A DNA stretch of 64,000 bases from Nocardia sp. NBC_01730 (GTDB taxonomy: Bacteria > Actinomycetota > Actinomycetes > Mycobacteriales > Mycobacteriaceae): positions 496,001 through 560,000 of the forward strand of contig NZ_CP109162.1 of the NCBI RefSeq assembly GCF_035920445.1, written 5' to 3'. Position numbers and translations under genes: made by a program. Shown here piece after piece: positions 1 to 8,997 of this stretch (positions within the stretch are counted from its first letter, which is position 1; every line of letters starts with the position of its first letter). Below the pieces are notes generated by a model. The model had not been told where the DNA came from, did no database searches, and saw nothing but the letters and a program-made list of their open reading frames with translations.

Positions 1-922
1 TGGCCTGAAATTCGGAATCTACGCCTCTCCCGCCGACCGGACCTGCGCCCAACTGAGCGGAAACTATCCCGGCGCGACCGGCAGCGCGGGTCATGAGCGC
101 ACCGATGCCGCCACCTTTGCCGCCTGGGGCGTCGACTACTTGAAATACGACTGGTGCTCTGAAGATCCCGACCTGCGCCACCAGATCCGCGCCTTCACCG
201 CGATGCGCGACGCGCTGCGCGCCACGGGTCAGCCCATCGTCTACAGCATCAACCCCAACAGCGGTGTCGCGGGCGATCCGCCGGGCAGGCGATTCGACTG
301 GGCAGGCATCGCCACGATGGCCCGCACCACGCAGGACGTGGACTCGGCATGGGCCCTCGATCCTGCCGGCAGCCTGGCACCCAACATAGGCGTGACGCAG
401 GCTGTCACTATCACCGCGCCGCTGACCTCCCGCACAGAGGGCCGGTACTTCAACGACCCGGACATGCTCGTGGTCGGGATACCCGGCGCGCTGGGCTCGC
501 TGACGCCGGGTTTGTCGCAGGCCGAGGCGCGCACTCAGGTCGGGATGTGGGCGATGATGTCGGCGCCGCTCATCGCGGGCAACGATGTGCAAAGAATGCC
601 ACCGTGGGTGCGGGCGATGCTGATCAACCCCGCCGTGCTGGCCGTCGACCAGGACATAGCTGGAGGACCGGCTATCCCGTTGCGCAGTGAGCCCGGTGTC
701 TGGCGCCGGCCTTCCTCCGACGGCGCGCTCGTCGTTGCCTGCCGCAATGAGGGCAACCGGGACCGACGGTGGGCGCTTTCGCTCGCCCAGCTCGGACTGC
801 CTGCGGGCCGGTACACGGTCATCGACCTCTGGACGGGCGCGACCGAACCGCTCGCCGGACAATTGGTTCGGACCGTCGGTGGCCACGACACCGCGTTGCT
901 GCGTATCGTGCCGACACCGTGA
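1..922 (+). CDS. Alpha-galactosidase-like GH27 glycosidase, 3' part
   Basis: The gene is cut by the left edge of the window; 306 codons are visible from base 2 and end at TGA 920-922. The translation has the glycoside hydrolase family 27 layout. YLKYDWC near visible residue 46 carries the Asp expected to be the nucleophile. RYFNDPDM near residue 150 carries the Asp expected to be the acid/base. AVDQDIAG is the usual strand before the C-terminal beta domain. Family members hydrolyse terminal alpha-galactosides and are often secreted; the signal peptide would lie outside the window. The C-terminal domain (LLRIVPTP end) looks complete. The exact sugar specificity (alpha-galactose, alpha-N-acetylgalactosamine or beta-L-arabinopyranose) cannot be read from this fragment. 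Confidence 0.85.
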   Translation, partial: GLKFGIYASPADRTCAQLSGNYPGATGSAGHERTDAATFAAWGVDYLKYDWCSEDPDLRHQIRAFTAMRDALRATGQPIVYSINPNSGVAGDPPGRRFDWAGIATMARTTQDVDSAWALDPAGSLAPNIGVTQAVTITAPLTSRTEGRYFNDPDMLVVGIPGALGSLTPGLSQAEARTQVGMWAMMSAPLIAGNDVQRMPPWVRAMLINPAVLAVDQDIAGGPAIPLRSEPGVWRRPSSDGALVVACRNEGNRDRRWALSLAQLGLPAGRYTVIDLWTGATEPLAGQLVRTVGGHDTALLRIVPTP

Positions 923-1139
923 ACGGTGCACATTCCGCCATGCACAGCAGCGGAATGTGCGAATCTCTCGTCCGGCCGGGCACGGAGTTCGACGGGACCT
1001 ATCCGAACCCGAGCAGCGTGACCGTCGCTATGGGCAGCAACGCGGACTTCACGCGGGCCCGCTCCGGTTCCGCGGCCGTGCACGCCATGACACACTGCCA
1101 CATGCACCTGTCCGACCGCCGAGCGAAAGGCTGAACCCA

Positions 1140-2156
1140 ATGCAGAGCACCCGAATTGTGCTGGCTTCACGACCGACCGGCATGCCGACATCGGAGAACT
1201 TCCGGACCGAAACCGTCGACCTGCCCGCCCCGGCGCCCGGCGAGGCCCTGCTGCAGACGCTGTATCTGTCGCTGGACCCCTACATGCGCGGGCGCATGAG
1301 CGACGCCCCGTCCTATGCGCCGCCGGTGGAGATCGGGCAGCCCATGGTCGGCGCGACCATCTCCCGAGTGCTCGAAACCACCGAAGACACCCTGCAATCC
1401 GGCGATTTCGTGCTCGGATACGGTGGCTGGCAAACCCATTCGGTGGAGCCGGTGCGCATCCTGCACCGCCTCGATCCCGCGGCCGCGCCGCTGAGCACCG
1501 CACTTGGCGTGCTCGGCATGCCCGGGTTCACCGCATACTCCGGATTGCTCACCATCGGGCGGCCGCAGCCGGGCGAGACCGTGGTCGTCGCGGCCGCGAC
1601 CGGACCGGTCGGGGCGACGGTCGGTCAGCTCGCCAAGCTGCGGGGCGCGCGGGCGGTCGGCATCGCGGGCGGTCCGGAAAAGGTCGCGCTGCTGCGTGAC
1701 TATTTCGGCTTCGATGCCGCGATCGACCATCGCTCTCCCGACTTCGCCGAGCAGCTGGCCGCCGCCACGCCCGACGGCATCGATGTGTACTTCGAGAACG
1801 TCGGCGGCGCGGTCTTCGATGCGGTGCTTCCGCGGCTGAATCAATACGCCCGAATTCCTGTGTGCGGCTTGGTCTCCCGCTACAACGCCACCGAATTGCC
1901 GCCCGGCCCCGACAGGTTGGGCAAGCTCATGGCGACGGTGTTGTTCCGCAGCCTCACCGTGCGCGGGTTCATCCAGACCGAGTTCGCCGCCGAACAGTAC
2001 CCGGCCTTCCTGGCCGACACCGCGGGCTGGCTGGCCGACGGGAGGATGAAGTACCTCGAGGACATCGTCGAGGGGCTCGACAACGCCGTCGAGGCGTTCC
2101 AAGGTCTGCTCGTCGGCCGCAACCTCGGCAAACTGGTGATCAAGGTCGCCGACTGA
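1140..2156 (+). CDS. NADP-dependent MDR-family oxidoreductase
   Basis: A 338-residue zinc-independent medium-chain dehydrogenase/reductase of the curcumin reductase / leukotriene B4 12-hydroxydehydrogenase type. These enzymes reduce the double bond of alpha,beta-unsaturated ketones with NADPH in the cytosol. Visible landmarks are LSLDPYMRGRM near residue 47 (substrate-domain signature of this subfamily), AATGPVGATVGQLAK near residue 152 (Rossmann nucleotide loop) and VYFENVGG near residue 215. No structural zinc cysteines are seen. The frame is open upstream to 687, but that extension overlaps the GH27 gene and is poor in composition, so the ATG at 1140 giving MQSTRIVLA is chosen. The 217 bases before it hold no convincing gene. 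Confidence 0.85.
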   Translation: MQSTRIVLASRPTGMPTSENFRTETVDLPAPAPGEALLQTLYLSLDPYMRGRMSDAPSYAPPVEIGQPMVGATISRVLETTEDTLQSGDFVLGYGGWQTHSVEPVRILHRLDPAAAPLSTALGVLGMPGFTAYSGLLTIGRPQPGETVVVAAATGPVGATVGQLAKLRGARAVGIAGGPEKVALLRDYFGFDAAIDHRSPDFAEQLAAATPDGIDVYFENVGGAVFDAVLPRLNQYARIPVCGLVSRYNATELPPGPDRLGKLMATVLFRSLTVRGFIQTEFAAEQYPAFLADTAGWLADGRMKYLEDIVEGLDNAVEAFQGLLVGRNLGKLVIKVAD

Positions 2157-2693
2157 ACGGGCCGACCCGGGTGCTCGCGCAGTCGGCGGCACCGTGCTGA
2201 GGTTCTTTACTCTTCGGCTTCTCCCACGATGCGTATACCCAGCGCCGGAAACCCGCTGGATCATGGTGGTTGCCGCGCGGTACATCTCCGATCGGCCGCT
2301 CACTTCGTCGAAGTCTTCGTGTCGATGTGAGGGCTCCGGACCTGCTTGACCGCCGTCGACGCTGATGTGCCTAGCCGTCGTGGGCGTTGTGGCTGGAAAG
2401 CGGTCCGATGCCGACGAGGCTGGATATCTCAAAGCACTGTAAAGTTTCCCCGTTTTCATTGCGTCTAGGTGTAGTCGCGGAATATGTAGGAGTGGTGTGT
2501 GCAACATTGCCGGTCGGAGCCGTGAACCGTGTGGCTCGTAACGTACCTAGGGCACGGTATCGGTTGTGGCTCAGTGGGTATGCGGCTCTCGATCCGGGGA
2601 TCGCGGTGACGGTGCCCTGGTCGATCCGGCCGACGGACATTCGTCTCGAGCCGGGTCGAGACCGATCGTCGGCTGCTGGGCGGTGTACCCACG
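2157..2693. other. Intergenic region upstream of the two-component system
   Basis: No open frame here has convincing coding character. A lower-GC stretch around 2430-2490 is the likeliest place for the promoter of the downstream regulator-kinase pair. I could not assign clear -35 and -10 boxes. Confidence 0.4.
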
Positions 2694-3428
2694 GTGAGTG
2701 AGCACCACGAAACCGGTCCGCCGGACCCTGCCCACACGGATTCGTCATCCGGGAAGGATCGGAGCGTGCGGCTGGCGATAGTCGAAGACGACGACGAAGT
2801 GGGCGATGCGCTGGTGGAGGTCCTCACTGACCAGGGGTTCTTGGCAGAACGTATGCGCCGGGGAGCGGATCTGCTCATCGGGCACCGCCGCTGCGATGCG
2901 GTGATCCTCGATCTAGGGTTGCCGGACGGCGATGGGCTGCAAGTGCTGAGGCAGCTTCGTGAGGTCAGTTCGGTGCCTGTGGTGATCCTCACCGCGCGCG
3001 ACGACGAACGTACCGTGGTCCGTGGCTTACGAGGTGGTGCCGACGACTACCTCGTCAAACCACCGCGTATTGCGGAACTGGTTGCCCGGCTGGAGACGGT
3101 GACCCGGCGCGCCGCTGTCGCTGCGGCCGGCCCGGAGGCCACCGTGATTATCACCGGGGATGTTCGGATCGATCTCGAGATGCGGCAGGTCGAGGTCGGC
3201 GGTGAGCCGGTGACTCTCACGCAGAAAGAGTTCGAATTGGTAGAGGCACTGGCGGAGCGGCCGGGCTCCGCGGTGAGCCGCGAACTACTGATGGACCGGA
3301 TCTGGGGGGATGCGTTCATGGCGGTGTCCCGCTCTCTGGATGTGCATATTTCGACGTTGCGTGCCAAGCTCGGCAGACCGGGATTGATCACGACTATCCG
3401 TGGATTCGGCTATCGCTGGGGCCAATGA
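2694..3428 (+). CDS. OmpR/PhoB-family response regulator
   Basis: A 244-residue two-component regulator. The receiver domain (about residues 25-140) has the acidic cluster VEDDDE, the phospho-acceptor Asp73 in LDLGLPDGDG, Thr100 in LTARDD and Lys122 in YLVKPP. The C-terminal winged helix (about 150-244) ends in the usual ITTIRGFGYRW signature. GTG 2694 gives a 24-residue polar leader; GTG 2766 (VRLAIVED) is an equally plausible start closer to the usual family length. The kinase gene follows 15 bases downstream, so the two are almost certainly cotranscribed. A TAXI lipoprotein gene follows the kinase, which suggests that uptake of a small organic acid is sensed or regulated; that link is inference. 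Confidence 0.9.
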   Translation: MSEHHETGPPDPAHTDSSSGKDRSVRLAIVEDDDEVGDALVEVLTDQGFLAERMRRGADLLIGHRRCDAVILDLGLPDGDGLQVLRQLREVSSVPVVILTARDDERTVVRGLRGGADDYLVKPPRIAELVARLETVTRRAAVAAAGPEATVIITGDVRIDLEMRQVEVGGEPVTLTQKEFELVEALAERPGSAVSRELLMDRIWGDAFMAVSRSLDVHISTLRAKLGRPGLITTIRGFGYRWGQ

Positions 3429-3443
3429 GTACAGGTTGAGACT

Positions 3444-4865
3444 TTGCGACGACGGCTGCTGGTGACGCTATTGGCTTTCGCTGCGCTGGCAGTGTCCGGA
3501 CTTTCGGTTCCGTTGGGGGCCATGGCGTCCACCACTCGGACACAGCAGCTGTGGCTCGGTCGGTACGTGGACGCCGAGTGGTTCGGCGAACTCGCCGAGC
3601 AGGCGATGGCGACCGGTGACCGTCAGCCGCTGGTCGCGGCGATGGAGCGCCATCACGACCTGTATGAGGACGCCGTGCTCGTGGTGGATGCCAGCGGTGC
3701 CGAGTTCGCGAACATCGGGGTGGACATCGACGATCCGGCAGTTGTCGATGCCGTGGCAGCGGCCCGCAGTAATCGGCATTCGACGCGGTTCCCGCATCGT
3801 CTGGGGACCTGGGACCCGGACTCGATGATGATTGCCCGTCCCATCGGATCCGGAATGAAGGTCGACGGTGCGGTGCTCATCGAGACGTCGACGGTACGGG
3901 CCCAGCGGGATATCGCTGACCGCTGGGCACTGATCGCGGTGGGCATCTGGACGGCGCTGGCGCTGTTCACGGGACTGGCGCTGGCACTGAGCCGATGGGT
4001 GCTGCGTCCCCTAGCACGGTTGTCGCAATCGGTGGCGACATTGACGGATACGTTGCCGAGGCCGGTCGCGGACACCCCGCCCACGTCGATCATGCGGCAG
4101 TACGACGGACCGCCGGAGGTGCGCGCGCTGGCCCGATCGTTCGATGCGATGGCGCTGGCGGTGGCCGATGCGGTGGAAGCCCAGCGCCAGTTGGTCGCGG
4201 ATACCGCGCACGCCATCCGGAACCCCTTGGCTGCGCTCGCCATTCGGTTGGAATCGCTGAAGCCCGTGATACCGGATCAGGCCGCGCATGCGTTTCAGCG
4301 CGCCGGCTCACAGGTCGACCGACTCGCGGCGGTGCTCGATGGTCTGCTGCGTTTGGCGGTGGCCGAGACACCCGTGGGGTTCCACCCCACACAGCCTGAT
4401 TCCGATTGGCCGAGCTGCTGCGATGCGGTGCGAGTTGTCGCGGACCGGGTGGAGGCGTGGGGGGTGGCTTTCGAGCGGGCCGGCATGGACGTCGCGGCCG
4501 CTGTCCCGGACGGCGAGGTCGAGGTGGCAGCGCCAGAGGATGCGCTCATGCAGATCCTTGACGTGCTGCTGAGCAATTCGTGTCGCTATGCGGGCGCGGG
4601 CGCGCGGACGGAGGTTCGCGTGCGTGGCGGGAAGCGGTGGGTGACCGTGTCGGTGGTCGATGACGGGGTGGGTGTCGCGGAGCCCGAACTCGACAAGCTG
4701 ACTACGCGATTCTTCCGTGGTTCGTCGGCCATACCCGGTGGGTCGGGACTCGGCCTGCCCATTGCGGCGGCGCTGGCACAGCGATATCGGGGCGAGCTCA
4801 CGGTCGGCCCGGCGGTTCCGCAGGGGCTGCGCATAACAGTTCAGCTGCCGGTGAGAGCGTCATGA
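3444..4865 (+). CDS. Sensor histidine kinase
   Basis: A 473-residue membrane kinase starting at TTG 3444 (LRRRLLVTLLAF). A first transmembrane helix lies at about residues 5-27, an extracytoplasmic sensor region at about 30-155 and a second helix at about 157-182. A HAMP linker follows. The H-box DTAHAIRNPLAAL has the phospho-accepting His256. The ATPase part shows an N-box (LLSNSCRYA) and G-boxes VVDDGVGVAEP and GGSGLGLPIA. This is the classical HisKA/HATPase layout and pairs with the regulator just upstream. The sensor domain has no motif that tells me the signal. The weak TTG start has no strong ribosome site, so coupling to the upstream gene is likely. Confidence 0.9.
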   Translation: MRRRLLVTLLAFAALAVSGLSVPLGAMASTTRTQQLWLGRYVDAEWFGELAEQAMATGDRQPLVAAMERHHDLYEDAVLVVDASGAEFANIGVDIDDPAVVDAVAAARSNRHSTRFPHRLGTWDPDSMMIARPIGSGMKVDGAVLIETSTVRAQRDIADRWALIAVGIWTALALFTGLALALSRWVLRPLARLSQSVATLTDTLPRPVADTPPTSIMRQYDGPPEVRALARSFDAMALAVADAVEAQRQLVADTAHAIRNPLAALAIRLESLKPVIPDQAAHAFQRAGSQVDRLAAVLDGLLRLAVAETPVGFHPTQPDSDWPSCCDAVRVVADRVEAWGVAFERAGMDVAAAVPDGEVEVAAPEDALMQILDVLLSNSCRYAGAGARTEVRVRGGKRWVTVSVVDDGVGVAEPELDKLTTRFFRGSSAIPGGSGLGLPIAAALAQRYRGELTVGPAVPQGLRITVQLPVRAS

Positions 4866-5142
4866 TCGGTCGCGTGGCGGCGCGGATCGTCTTCGAACCC
4901 AGCTGATCGATGGTCGCTGAAAATTTGTCACGACTCCGAGCTTGGCGGGGCCAGGGCCAGGCACCTGCTGACATTCCTCGGGCGGTTGAAATACCATCCG
5001 AAATGGGAGGGCGATGTTCGCGGCACCAGGTCGCCACGCGACAGGCCCCGGTGACGGCAAGACGGTCAGGAGCGCGGATGTGTTGCAGCGTTTCTGGCGT
5101 ATGGCCGGACGGTGGCAGACCATCGTCGGTGGTGGTGCGACG

Positions 5143-6051
5143 ATGATCAATCGCCGTGATCTGTTCGTCGTCGTGGCGGCCGTGGCGACTGTCTCCAGCT
5201 GTGGTGTCGGCCGCAACCCCGTCACGATCCGGCTCGGTTCCGGGCGGGTCAACGGCTTGTTTCACGAAATCGCCCAACTCTTCGCTGCCGTGGCGGCCGA
5301 GTCCGGCACGGTGCACGTCGACCCTGTCGTCACCGCCGGGTCACAGATGAACCTCGACCTGCTGGCCCGCGGCGAGATCGATGCCGCACTGGCCCTCGCT
5401 GATTCGGTGTATGAGTCCCAGACTCGTCCACTTGCGATCGGACGCCTGTACGAGGTGTACCTGCAGATGGCCGTGCTCGCCGACAGCGCGATTCAGCAGG
5501 TGGGTGATCTACGTGGGAAGCGAGTCGACCTCGGCGTCGTCGGCTCGGGTGCTGCGATGACCGCAGAACGCGTACTGCGGGCGGCCGGCCTGGACCCAAC
5601 GGTCGACGTGGTGGCTGGTCCTCGGCAGCTTGCCGGGGCGGTGGAAGCCCTCCACAGCGGTGAGGCGGACGCGATCCTCTGGGGCGGTGGCGTGCCGACA
5701 CCCGGTCTGGACATCCCCCGGCGGATACGGTTGATCGACCTGGGGGAGTTCCCCCAGATGATGCGTGAGCAATTCGGGTACCACTACGACCGCGTGGTGA
5801 TCCACCAGAATGCGTACCCAGGGGGTCCGGCGGTCAGTACCGTCGGAATACCGAACCTGCTACTCGTCGCGCCGACCATCGCGCATTCCGCGGTAGTCGC
5901 GATCACAGAACTGCTGCTACGGTACCCCGACAGTTTGGTGCCCGAGCATGCCAAGGGATTTCAGTTCCTGGACCGGCGCTGGCTGGTCGGGACCAGGGAC
6001 GTTCCGCTGCATCCCGCCGCCGCTGATCTCTATCGCAGCTGGCGCGACTGA
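5143..6051 (+). CDS. TAXI-family TRAP solute-binding lipoprotein
   Basis: A 302-residue extracytoplasmic binding protein of the TAXI family, the solute-receptor type of TRAP transporters. ATG 5143 gives MINRRDLF followed by a hydrophobic stretch and the lipobox-like VSSCG, so the mature protein is probably lipid-anchored at Cys20. The mature N-terminus (VTIRLGSGRVNG) and the run LLARGEIDAALALADS are typical of the family. The longer frame from 5014 would bury the signal peptide and is rejected. No TRAP membrane subunits are adjacent, so the protein may work with a distant permease or as the signal receptor for the upstream kinase, as in the known pairing of binding proteins with TctDE-like systems. 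A paralogue lies at 17848-18753. Confidence 0.8.
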   Translation: MINRRDLFVVVAAVATVSSCGVGRNPVTIRLGSGRVNGLFHEIAQLFAAVAAESGTVHVDPVVTAGSQMNLDLLARGEIDAALALADSVYESQTRPLAIGRLYEVYLQMAVLADSAIQQVGDLRGKRVDLGVVGSGAAMTAERVLRAAGLDPTVDVVAGPRQLAGAVEALHSGEADAILWGGGVPTPGLDIPRRIRLIDLGEFPQMMREQFGYHYDRVVIHQNAYPGGPAVSTVGIPNLLLVAPTIAHSAVVAITELLLRYPDSLVPEHAKGFQFLDRRWLVGTRDVPLHPAAADLYRSWRD

Positions 6052-6104
6052 GTCCCTGCCGCGAACGACAAGGTCTGGCCGCTGCCGTATGCCGGCCCCG
6101 AGGA

Positions 6105-6575
6105 TCAACGGTGGTACAGCAATTGCTGGACGCAGGCGGCCCGTGGAGTCGCTCCATCGAATGCACGGGCCGCCGAGGGCTGCCGGATGGCCATGTCAGT
6201 CGCCGGTACGAGCGGCACCGACCTGCCGTAGCCCATGCCCGCCCGTTCTTCCTCGAGCCGTTCCAGCGTCTTCGGTGGCTTCATCACGTCGGCAACGGTC
6301 TTCGCGCCGGTGGTCGCCGCGTTCGCCGGCATCGGGATGATCTGTCTCAGCCGCGACACCATCTGCATCGGGCCGACACCGGTCGGTGCGTTCGTGATCG
6401 GTACTTTTGCTCCGGTCGCGGTCATCTCCGCGCTGTACACGGTCAGCTCGGCGCGGGTCGCCGCCACGACAGCGGTTGCCTCGGCAACAGTCTCGGTCGA
6501 CATCGCCAGCACGAACGCCTGACCCGGCGGGGTGGCGAGGAACGGGCCAGCGGCGGGCGATTTCGCCAACGTCAC
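6105..6575 (-). CDS. Hypothetical protein, possibly truncated by the IS insertion
   Basis: About 156 residues read leftwards from GTG 6575. Third-position GC is high over most of the frame, so it looks genuinely coding; the opposite strand has no better frame. The middle is rich in Ala and Thr (STETVAEATAVVAATRAEL), then a Pro/Met-rich part (IIPMPANAATTGAK) and an acidic helix (TLERLEEERAG). I do not recognise the family. The frame stays open upstream as far as 6701, exactly where the IS701-like element begins, so the true N-terminus may have been separated by that insertion. It could be a remnant of an ESX-type substrate, but no WXG or PE signature is visible. Confidence 0.4.
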   Translation of the reverse strand: MTLAKSPAAGPFLATPPGQAFVLAMSTETVAEATAVVAATRAELTVYSAEMTATGAKVPITNAPTGVGPMQMVSRLRQIIPMPANAATTGAKTVADVMKPPKTLERLEEERAGMGYGRSVPLVPATDMAIRQPSAARAFDGATPRAACVQQLLYHR

Positions 6576-6701
6576 CGAGTACGAGAAGGCGCGCGCCGCG
6601 GCGCCCAGGCTGAGGTGTCGCCTTCGCCCGGAGCAGTGCGTGCGACGCCGAAAGCTCGTGGTGGAGTTGCGAATTGCTAGTGGGCGCGGATTGCGTGAGT
6701 G

Positions 6702-6718
6702 CCTTAATACTGCAACTG
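6702..6718. repeat. Left terminal inverted repeat of the IS701-like element (outer half)
   Basis: This is the exact reverse complement of 10144-10160. The inner half of the same repeat resumes at 8800 after the intron. Confidence 0.9.
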
Positions 6719-7262
6719 GTGCGCCCAGAGATCAGGAGGTGATCGTTTTGCGGTCATGACCTGTGTCGGAAGCTCGTCGTCGCCTGCCGGTGTGAGTCCG
6801 GTCCGGGTAGCTGGCTGGCGGTTCGGTCTGGAAACGGGTCGGGTCGAAGCCCAGCGTCGAAAGCCCCGTTGGGGGAAGCGACTGAGCGGTCCGTAGCGGG
6901 AGCGAAGCCTGCCGCGTCGTTAGACATTGAGGGAGAGCCGAGCCGGGCTGTTCACGGTGAAGGCCATGGAAGCGGTGAAGAGCCTGGATGTGCAGCCGTG
7001 AAGGACTCCCCGGCGTAGAGGGCGCGGAACGTTCAGAAGGTGGCGGCGGGAACTGGGGAGGCCCTCCCCGGCCGAAACGCACTGCGAAATTTTGCGTGGA
7101 AAGGCTTGTCCTATAACCGGTGTGGAGCCGGGAAGTGGATCGGGTGCCGGGAGGGAGTCGGAGGCGGTCGTAGTACTGATCGAGCCGAGCGGACAACATA
7201 ACCGCCGGTGAGGGAAGGGCCGCTGCTTCGTTCGTGCGTTGTGTCTGGAAAGGATGGGCCCG

Positions 7263-8606
7263 GTGAGTGCCGGTCAGGCTAGTTCCGTCGCTGTGGGGTC
7301 GTTGGACCCGGTTCGAGCCTTGCAGCACACGCTTTACCGGTCGGCCAAGGCCGATCCGGGACGACGGTTTCATGCGTTGCGGGACAAGGTCTATCGCAGA
7401 GACGTCCTGTGGCGTGCGTGGGTGAGGGTGCGCCGCAACAACGGCGCGCCGGGTATCGACGAGACCACCCTGGCCGAGGTCGAGGAATACGGTGTCGAGA
7501 AGTTCCTCGACGAGCTGGCTGAGGACTTGAAGAACGATCGGTGGCGGTCGCGGCCCGCGCGGCGGGTGCTCATCCCCAAACCGGGGTCGAGTGAGAAACG
7601 GCCGCTGTCGATTCCTGTGGTGCGTGATCGTGTGGTGGCTGCGGCTGTGAAGATCGTGCTCGAGCCGATCTTCGAAGCACAGTTCCTGCCGTGCAGTTTC
7701 GGGTTCCGCCCGAAACGGTCGACACACGACGCGCTGCAGGTACTCATCGACAAGTCCTGGCGGGGCAACCGGTGGGTGGTCGAAACCGATATCGCCAACT
7801 GCTTTTCAGCGATTCCGCATGAGAAGTTGATGCAGACGATCGAGGAACGAGTCAGTGACCAGGGTGTGTTGAAGCTGCTGCGCGCGATGCTGCGAGCGGG
7901 AGTGATGGCCGATGGAGTAGTGCGTCGCGAGGTGACCGGAGCCGCGCAGGGCGGTCCGCTGTCACCGTTGTTGTGCAACATATATCTGCACCGACTCGAC
8001 CGGGCATGGGACACGGATGCGCACGGAGTGTTGGTGCGCTACTGCGATGACCTGGTGGTGATGTGCCGGTCACGGGGACAGGCCCAGGCCGCGCTGGAGC
8101 GGCTGAGGGTTTTGCTCGCCGGGCTCGGACTCGAGTGCAAGGAGTCCAAGACCCGCATCGTGGAGCTGGCCGAGGGAGGCGAGGGAGTGGATTTCCTGGG
8201 CTTCCACAATCGGTTGGTGCGTGGGCGGACTCCGCGATCGGCGCACCTGGTGTTCCTGGCTCGCTGGCCCTCACGCAGGGCGGTGCAGCATGCCCGGGAC
8301 CGGATCCGGTCGATCACGGCCCGGTCCCGGATGCTGCTACCGACCGAACAACTCGTGGCGGAACTGAATCTGTTCCTCCGCGGGTGGGCCGGATACTTCC
8401 GATACGGAAACTCCGCCCTGGTGTTCGGTCAGGTCAGAAACTATGCCCTGTCCCGGCTGGCGCTGTTGTTGTCCAAACGAGGCAACCGGCGTCGGGCGTG
8501 GGGCTGGGGCATGGCCCGGGTGCTGGCCTCGCCGGATCACCTGGGATTGATCAGCCTCGATGGAATTGTCGTGCTGCCCAGGCCCTTTCGGGCTTGGAAG
8601 GGTTGA
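7263..8606 (+). CDS. ltrA: Group II intron reverse transcriptase/maturase
   Basis: The intron-encoded protein helps splicing and copies the intron into new sites. The translation shows the N-terminal NNGAPGIDE region, RPLSIPVVRDR, FGFRPKRSTHDAL, VETDIANCFSAIPH, the polymerase block GAAQGGPLSPLLCNIYL, and the catalytic box as YCDDLVV where YADD is usual. The maturase (X) domain follows with LFLRGWAGYFRYGN. No HNH endonuclease domain is visible after domain X, as in bacterial class C-like introns. GTG 7263 is preceded by GGAAAGG at a workable distance; ATG 7254 sits directly on that site, and TTG 7239 is further upstream. With GTG 7263 the protein is 447 residues. The gene is intact, so the intron may still be mobile. 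Confidence 0.9.
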   Translation: MSAGQASSVAVGSLDPVRALQHTLYRSAKADPGRRFHALRDKVYRRDVLWRAWVRVRRNNGAPGIDETTLAEVEEYGVEKFLDELAEDLKNDRWRSRPARRVLIPKPGSSEKRPLSIPVVRDRVVAAAVKIVLEPIFEAQFLPCSFGFRPKRSTHDALQVLIDKSWRGNRWVVETDIANCFSAIPHEKLMQTIEERVSDQGVLKLLRAMLRAGVMADGVVRREVTGAAQGGPLSPLLCNIYLHRLDRAWDTDAHGVLVRYCDDLVVMCRSRGQAQAALERLRVLLAGLGLECKESKTRIVELAEGGEGVDFLGFHNRLVRGRTPRSAHLVFLARWPSRRAVQHARDRIRSITARSRMLLPTEQLVAELNLFLRGWAGYFRYGNSALVFGQVRNYALSRLALLLSKRGNRRRAWGWGMARVLASPDHLGLISLDGIVVLPRPFRAWKG

Positions 8607-8629
8607 ATGCCGCCGGTGAAGAACGTCGG

Positions 8630-8663
8630 TAAGCCGTGTGCGGGAGAACCGCTTGCACGGTTT
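8630..8663 (+). ncRNA. Group II intron domain V
   Basis: A 34-nt hairpin pairs AGCCGTG (8632-8638) with CACGGTT (8656-8662), with an inner GCGG/CCGC stem and a GAGA-type loop. It includes the AGC that forms the catalytic triad in this domain. Confidence 0.85.
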
Positions 8664-8802
8664 GACGGGCGGGAGCTGGAAACGGAAACCAGGGATGGTC
8701 ACGGTGACGGAGAAGAACAACCGAGCGGGAAACCGCCCGGTCACAGCGGCTCCCTCACCTTCCATCAGCCCGGGTCACCGCGCCAGCTCTCGACCCAACC
8801 AC

Positions 8803-8997
8803 TCAGGTGAGTGGGTGGCCGCGGCGTCGGTAGTGCGAGAGCCTGGCTTGATGTTGTCGGCGTCGTCGCCAGCGTGACCAAGCCCAGACGTGGTCGGCGG
8901 GATTGAGGCGAGTGAGGACGAACGCGACGAGTAAGCGGCGGATCTCGGGTAACGTGAAAGCGATCATGCCGTCTTCGCTGTCGGTGAGTCCCCCTTT
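8803..8997 (-). CDS. C-terminal tail of the IS701 transposase in the -1 frame
   Basis: This frame encodes the conserved basic tail of IS701 transposases. It includes LPEIRRLLVAFVLTRL, WAWSRWRRRRQHQARL and HYRRRGHPL, with no start codon of its own at the right place. The stop TGA (8805-8803) lies inside the terminal repeat, next to the intron boundary. It can only be used after a -1 shift from the main frame at 8990-8997. A full-length fused product would be about 435 residues. Confidence 0.6.
   Translation of the reverse strand, partial: KGGLTDSEDGMIAFTLPEIRRLLVAFVLTRLNPADHVWAWSRWRRRRQHQARLSHYRRRGHPLT

Larger units (their letters stand above)
6719..8799 (+). mobile_element. Group II intron (ribozyme plus reverse transcriptase)
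   Basis: A 2,081-bp retroelement. Its 5' end GTGCG matches the group II consensus GUGYG, and its last three bases AAC fit the RAY-type 3' end. Both ends are fixed independently: removing exactly 6719-8799 rebuilds the terminal repeat of the host IS, and shifting the junction by one base either way spoils the match. It holds about 540 nt of structured 5' RNA, the maturase gene, a domain V hairpin at about 8630-8663 and a long domain VI-like hairpin (about 8660-8745, closing pairs GACGGGCGG with CCGCCCGGTC). About 137 nt separate domain V from the 3' end, more than usual. I could not identify the EBS/IBS pairings with confidence. Confidence 0.88.

Noticed and set aside
687..1139. N-terminal extension of the oxidoreductase
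   Set aside because: It overlaps the GH27 gene in another frame and lacks family similarity; the ATG at 1140 fits the family start.
1167..2507. A 446-codon minus-strand frame opposite the oxidoreductase
   Set aside because: The plus-strand frame carries clear MDR motifs; the minus frame is its shadow.
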